Shown here in pieces: positions 33,848-35,726 of a stretch of DNA of 35,726 nucleotides. Position numbers and translations under genes: made by a program. Origin of the DNA: Caulobacteraceae bacterium (GTDB lineage Bacteria; Pseudomonadota; Alphaproteobacteria; Caulobacterales; Caulobacteraceae); NCBI GenBank assembly GCA_025450315.1, contig JANWHQ010000130.1:1-35726 (forward strand), read 5' to 3'. The first letter of the stretch is position 1. Each line of letters opens with the position of its first letter. A model generated the notes under the pieces. The model worked only from the letters and a program-made list of their open reading frames with translations. It was not told the origin of the DNA and did not search any database.

Positions 33848-34651
33848 TCAGTCCAGCTCGCCGCGTTCCTTCATTCCCCGCGCGACCTTTTGGAAGAATT
33901 CCAGGACCCCCGGGGCGAACGGGAGGGGCTCGGACCTGGCCTGCGCCTCGGCGGCCGTCTTGGCGTAGGCGGCCATCATGAGCTCTTTCTGCGCCGCAGG
34001 CGGCCTGACGCCGGCGGTGCGGGAGACCATCCGCCGAACGAACGCCTTGGCGGCTGCGGAATCGACGTCGCCCGCCTCGGCCAGCCGGGCGAATTCCGCC
34101 ATCCTGGCCTTCAGCTCGGCCTTGGCCTCCTCGCCGATCGGCCCGAGCTCCTTCTTGACCTCATCGAAGGCGCGGGTCGCCTGCCCGGTCGGGTCCTGCT
34201 CCGCGATCACGGCTTCGAACCTCGCGGCGAATTTCTTGTTGTCGGTGGATTGCTGCACGACAGTCTCCTTGGTGAGGATGGATAGGTCGTCCAGGGAAAG
34301 GTCCCGACCCTCGTCGAGCTGGCGTTGCGCCGCCTCGATGAGGGCGATCGCGCGTTCGATCTTGCCCTGCTGGGCCTCCAGGCTTTCGCGTTGCAGCCGC
34401 AGGACATCCCGAAGCCGGGAATGGCTGCCGACCAGCGTCTTGATCGCCTTGAGGGACAGGCCGAGATCGCGAAGCACGATGATCTGGTGCAGGCGGGCGA
34501 TCTGGGGCGGGCCGTAGAGGCGCCACCCCGATTCGGCGCGGCGAGGGACGACGAGTCCCTCCCGCTCGTAGACCCTGAGCGCCTTGGTGGTGACGCCGAG
34601 CCGCCGGGCGGTCTGCCCTGGACCGAACCATTGCTCCTTTTCGCCGCCCAT
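33848..34651 (-). CDS. MerR family transcriptional regulator
   Basis: A 267-residue regulator. The N-terminal MerR winged helix-turn-helix is at about 8-78 (PGQTARRLGVTTKALRVYER, then GWRLYG), followed by a long dimerisation helix (about 80-125) and a large C-terminal region (about 140-265) rich in Ala, Glu and Lys, the size of an effector-binding domain. No metal-binding cysteine cluster is visible, so a small organic ligand is more likely than a metal. The start ATG is preceded by a weak purine stretch. Neighbouring genes on either side are on the same minus strand but separated, so its targets are unclear. Confidence 0.88.
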   Translation of the reverse strand: MGGEKEQWFGPGQTARRLGVTTKALRVYEREGLVVPRRAESGWRLYGPPQIARLHQIIVLRDLGLSLKAIKTLVGSHSRLRDVLRLQRESLEAQQGKIERAIALIEAAQRQLDEGRDLSLDDLSILTKETVVQQSTDNKKFAARFEAVIAEQDPTGQATRAFDEVKKELGPIGEEAKAELKARMAEFARLAEAGDVDSAAAKAFVRRMVSRTAGVRPPAAQKELMMAAYAKTAAEAQARSEPLPFAPGVLEFFQKVARGMKERGELD

Positions 34652-34759
34652 ACCCGACCTTCCGTTCCGGACCCTCGCTTCTGTAGGGGCGGCCCCAGGG
34701 TCCGATGCAAGCGGTTCCCGGCGGGCTTCGAAGCGGCCGCTGTCGGATGACAGCGTCTC

Positions 34760-35726
34760 CTAATACGGGGAACCGGGTATTGTCGGCAGGCCGCCGCCGG
34801 TCATCCCGTTCGCGTTCGTATTGCTGAAGGTGCTGGGGCCGGGGAAGCCGGGGTCGCCGCTGTAGTTGTCCTGCTCAGGTGTGCAACCGTATCTTCCGGG
34901 CCAGCACTGTCGATACACCCCTATTTTCTTCCAATCATTTCGCGTCAGACAGAGGTGCGTCACGTAAGGGCTGGGCTGCAGGACCCTTACGGTCATGCAG
35001 ACTTTCTTCGGCTGGCCGCCGGCATCGGCGGGCGGTGAGGTCGCTTGCGGCACCCGGACGTCCGCGGCGGGAACCAGCCGGGCGTCCGGGATGTTCGCCG
35101 TCGTTGCCGACAGCAAGGGCTCGGCGAGCTGGGACCGCGGCTGCCGTTCGGCGCCAGTGTCGAGCCGCAGCGGTTGCAGATGGAGCGCGGCGATCCGCTG
35201 AACGCGGGCGGCCCGCGTCGCATCGGGCCTCGCCGCAACGATCGTGTCGGCCGCCTCGCCGTTGTCCGGCGTGGATGCCGAGGCGGACGGCTGGTGGATG
35301 AGGGCGCTGGCCGGACGGGACGCCAGGGCCACGGCTTGGGCCGCGACCTGCCGCATGGCCGGTGAGGTCAGCCAGCCGGCGGCGACAGGAGAGGCGAGGG
35401 CGCAGATCCCGGCCGCGACGAGCAAGGCTTTTCCTTGGCGTGAGAGCGGCGACCGATGCGGCAAGGTCATGATCATCTCCACGCGCCTGGAGAGGTTGGA
35501 GCCGGACGCGCCCGCCACGCATCGCAACGGCGATTGCAGGAAGAGCCGGCAGCATTCCAGCAGGCCCCGGGCGTAGACGGCCGGGTCGTGACCGGATCCG
35601 ACCACCGCCTCGTCGCAGGCGCGCTCGCGCTCGTCGACCAGCCGGCCCCCGATCCACCAGACCATGGGGTGGAACCAGAACAGCGCCTCCACCAGCATGT
35701 GGAGCGCGGCGGTCAGGTTGTCCCCG
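34760..35726 (-). CDS. BlaR1/M56 family membrane metallopeptidase-type protein, C-terminal part (partial)
   Basis: The gene runs off the window end; it reads in frame from base 35725 on the minus strand. GDNLTAALH, then MLVEALFWFHPMVWWIGGRL and DERERACDEAV, is the conserved BlaR1/MecR1 (peptidase M56) region; the third zinc ligand Glu lies in ERACDE, and the HExxH motif must be just outside. A membrane helix follows (about ALLVAAGICALASPVAAGWL). The C-terminal about 190 residues are Ala/Pro-rich and end in a segment with four cysteines (CMTVRVL, HLCLTRNDW, QCWPGRYGC) that I do not recognise as a penicillin sensor domain. M56 proteins usually pair with a BlaI/MecI repressor; none is in the window, but it may lie beyond the edge. 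Confidence 0.85.
   Translation of the reverse strand, partial: GDNLTAALHMLVEALFWFHPMVWWIGGRLVDERERACDEAVVGSGHDPAVYARGLLECCRLFLQSPLRCVAGASGSNLSRRVEMIMTLPHRSPLSRQGKALLVAAGICALASPVAAGWLTSPAMRQVAAQAVALASRPASALIHQPSASASTPDNGEAADTIVAARPDATRAARVQRIAALHLQPLRLDTGAERQPRSQLAEPLLSATTANIPDARLVPAADVRVPQATSPPADAGGQPKKVCMTVRVLQPSPYVTHLCLTRNDWKKIGVYRQCWPGRYGCTPEQDNYSGDPGFPGPSTFSNTNANGMTGGGLPTIPGSPY

Noticed and set aside
1..35726. tRNA, rRNA, CRISPR arrays, insertion sequences and phage genes
   Set aside because: I found no T-loop/anticodon patterns outside genes, no regularly spaced repeats, and no transposase or integrase motif.

Overview
The window is a chromosomal stretch of very GC-rich bacterial DNA (GC estimated by eye, near 70%) with dense coding and short intergenic gaps. 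A CpaB/C/E/F-TadB/C pilus locus, an UrcA-family protein, hybrid histidine kinases of alphaproteobacterial style and an HpnN-like lipid exporter together suggest an alphaproteobacterium of the order Caulobacterales (Caulobacter/Phenylobacterium-like). That assignment is inference; there is no rRNA or other phylogenetic marker here. I see no tRNA, rRNA, CRISPR array, transposase or prophage. No gap between genes exceeds about 270 bases.

Layout. 1-3666: two adjacent hybrid histidine kinases (the first cut by the window edge). 3667-3815: a gap rich in A+T with a palindrome and a direct repeat, probably the promoter of the pilus operon. 3816-10577: Tad/Flp pilus genes cpaB, cpaC, cpaE, cpaF, tadB, tadC, tightly packed; pilA, cpaA and cpaD are not present. 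10587-12295: two tandem copies of an unknown 99-residue protein, an UrcA-family exported protein and a DUF4112 membrane protein, with three related TGC/GCA-rich motifs in the gaps.

12305-20184 is the most interesting block. On the minus strand run a GTG-started nucleotidyltransferase, a myo-inositol-1-phosphate synthase, an HpnN-like RND/MMPL exporter, a GT-B-like transferase and a DUF1993 protein. A CDP-alcohol phosphatidyltransferase with a perfect active-site signature diverges from them. Read together they describe a pathway from glucose-6-phosphate to inositol-1-phosphate, to CDP-inositol, to an inositol-phosphoryl lipid or solute, followed by export or further modification. This resembles a split, mesophilic version of the archaeal/Thermotoga IPCT-DIPPS route and is the best candidate for an undescribed system.

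20174-26041: a mixed accessory region with a CPBP-like membrane protein, an SRPBCC protein, an MsbA-like ABC exporter, a HigB/HigA-type toxin-antitoxin pair whose toxin is frameshifted, a DJ-1/PfpI protein and an Hsp20 chaperone. 26042-31539: a same-strand carbohydrate group (3-hydroxyisobutyrate-dehydrogenase-like reductase, GH13 alpha-glucosidase, zinc glucose dehydrogenase, GH15 glucoamylase/trehalase-like) that could cleave alpha-glucans and oxidise the glucose released. 31599-35726: a SAM methyltransferase, an acyl-CoA-dehydrogenase-fold protein, a MerR regulator and a BlaR1/M56 protein cut by the window end.

Functions rest on motifs and recalled family patterns read by eye; no database search was run.
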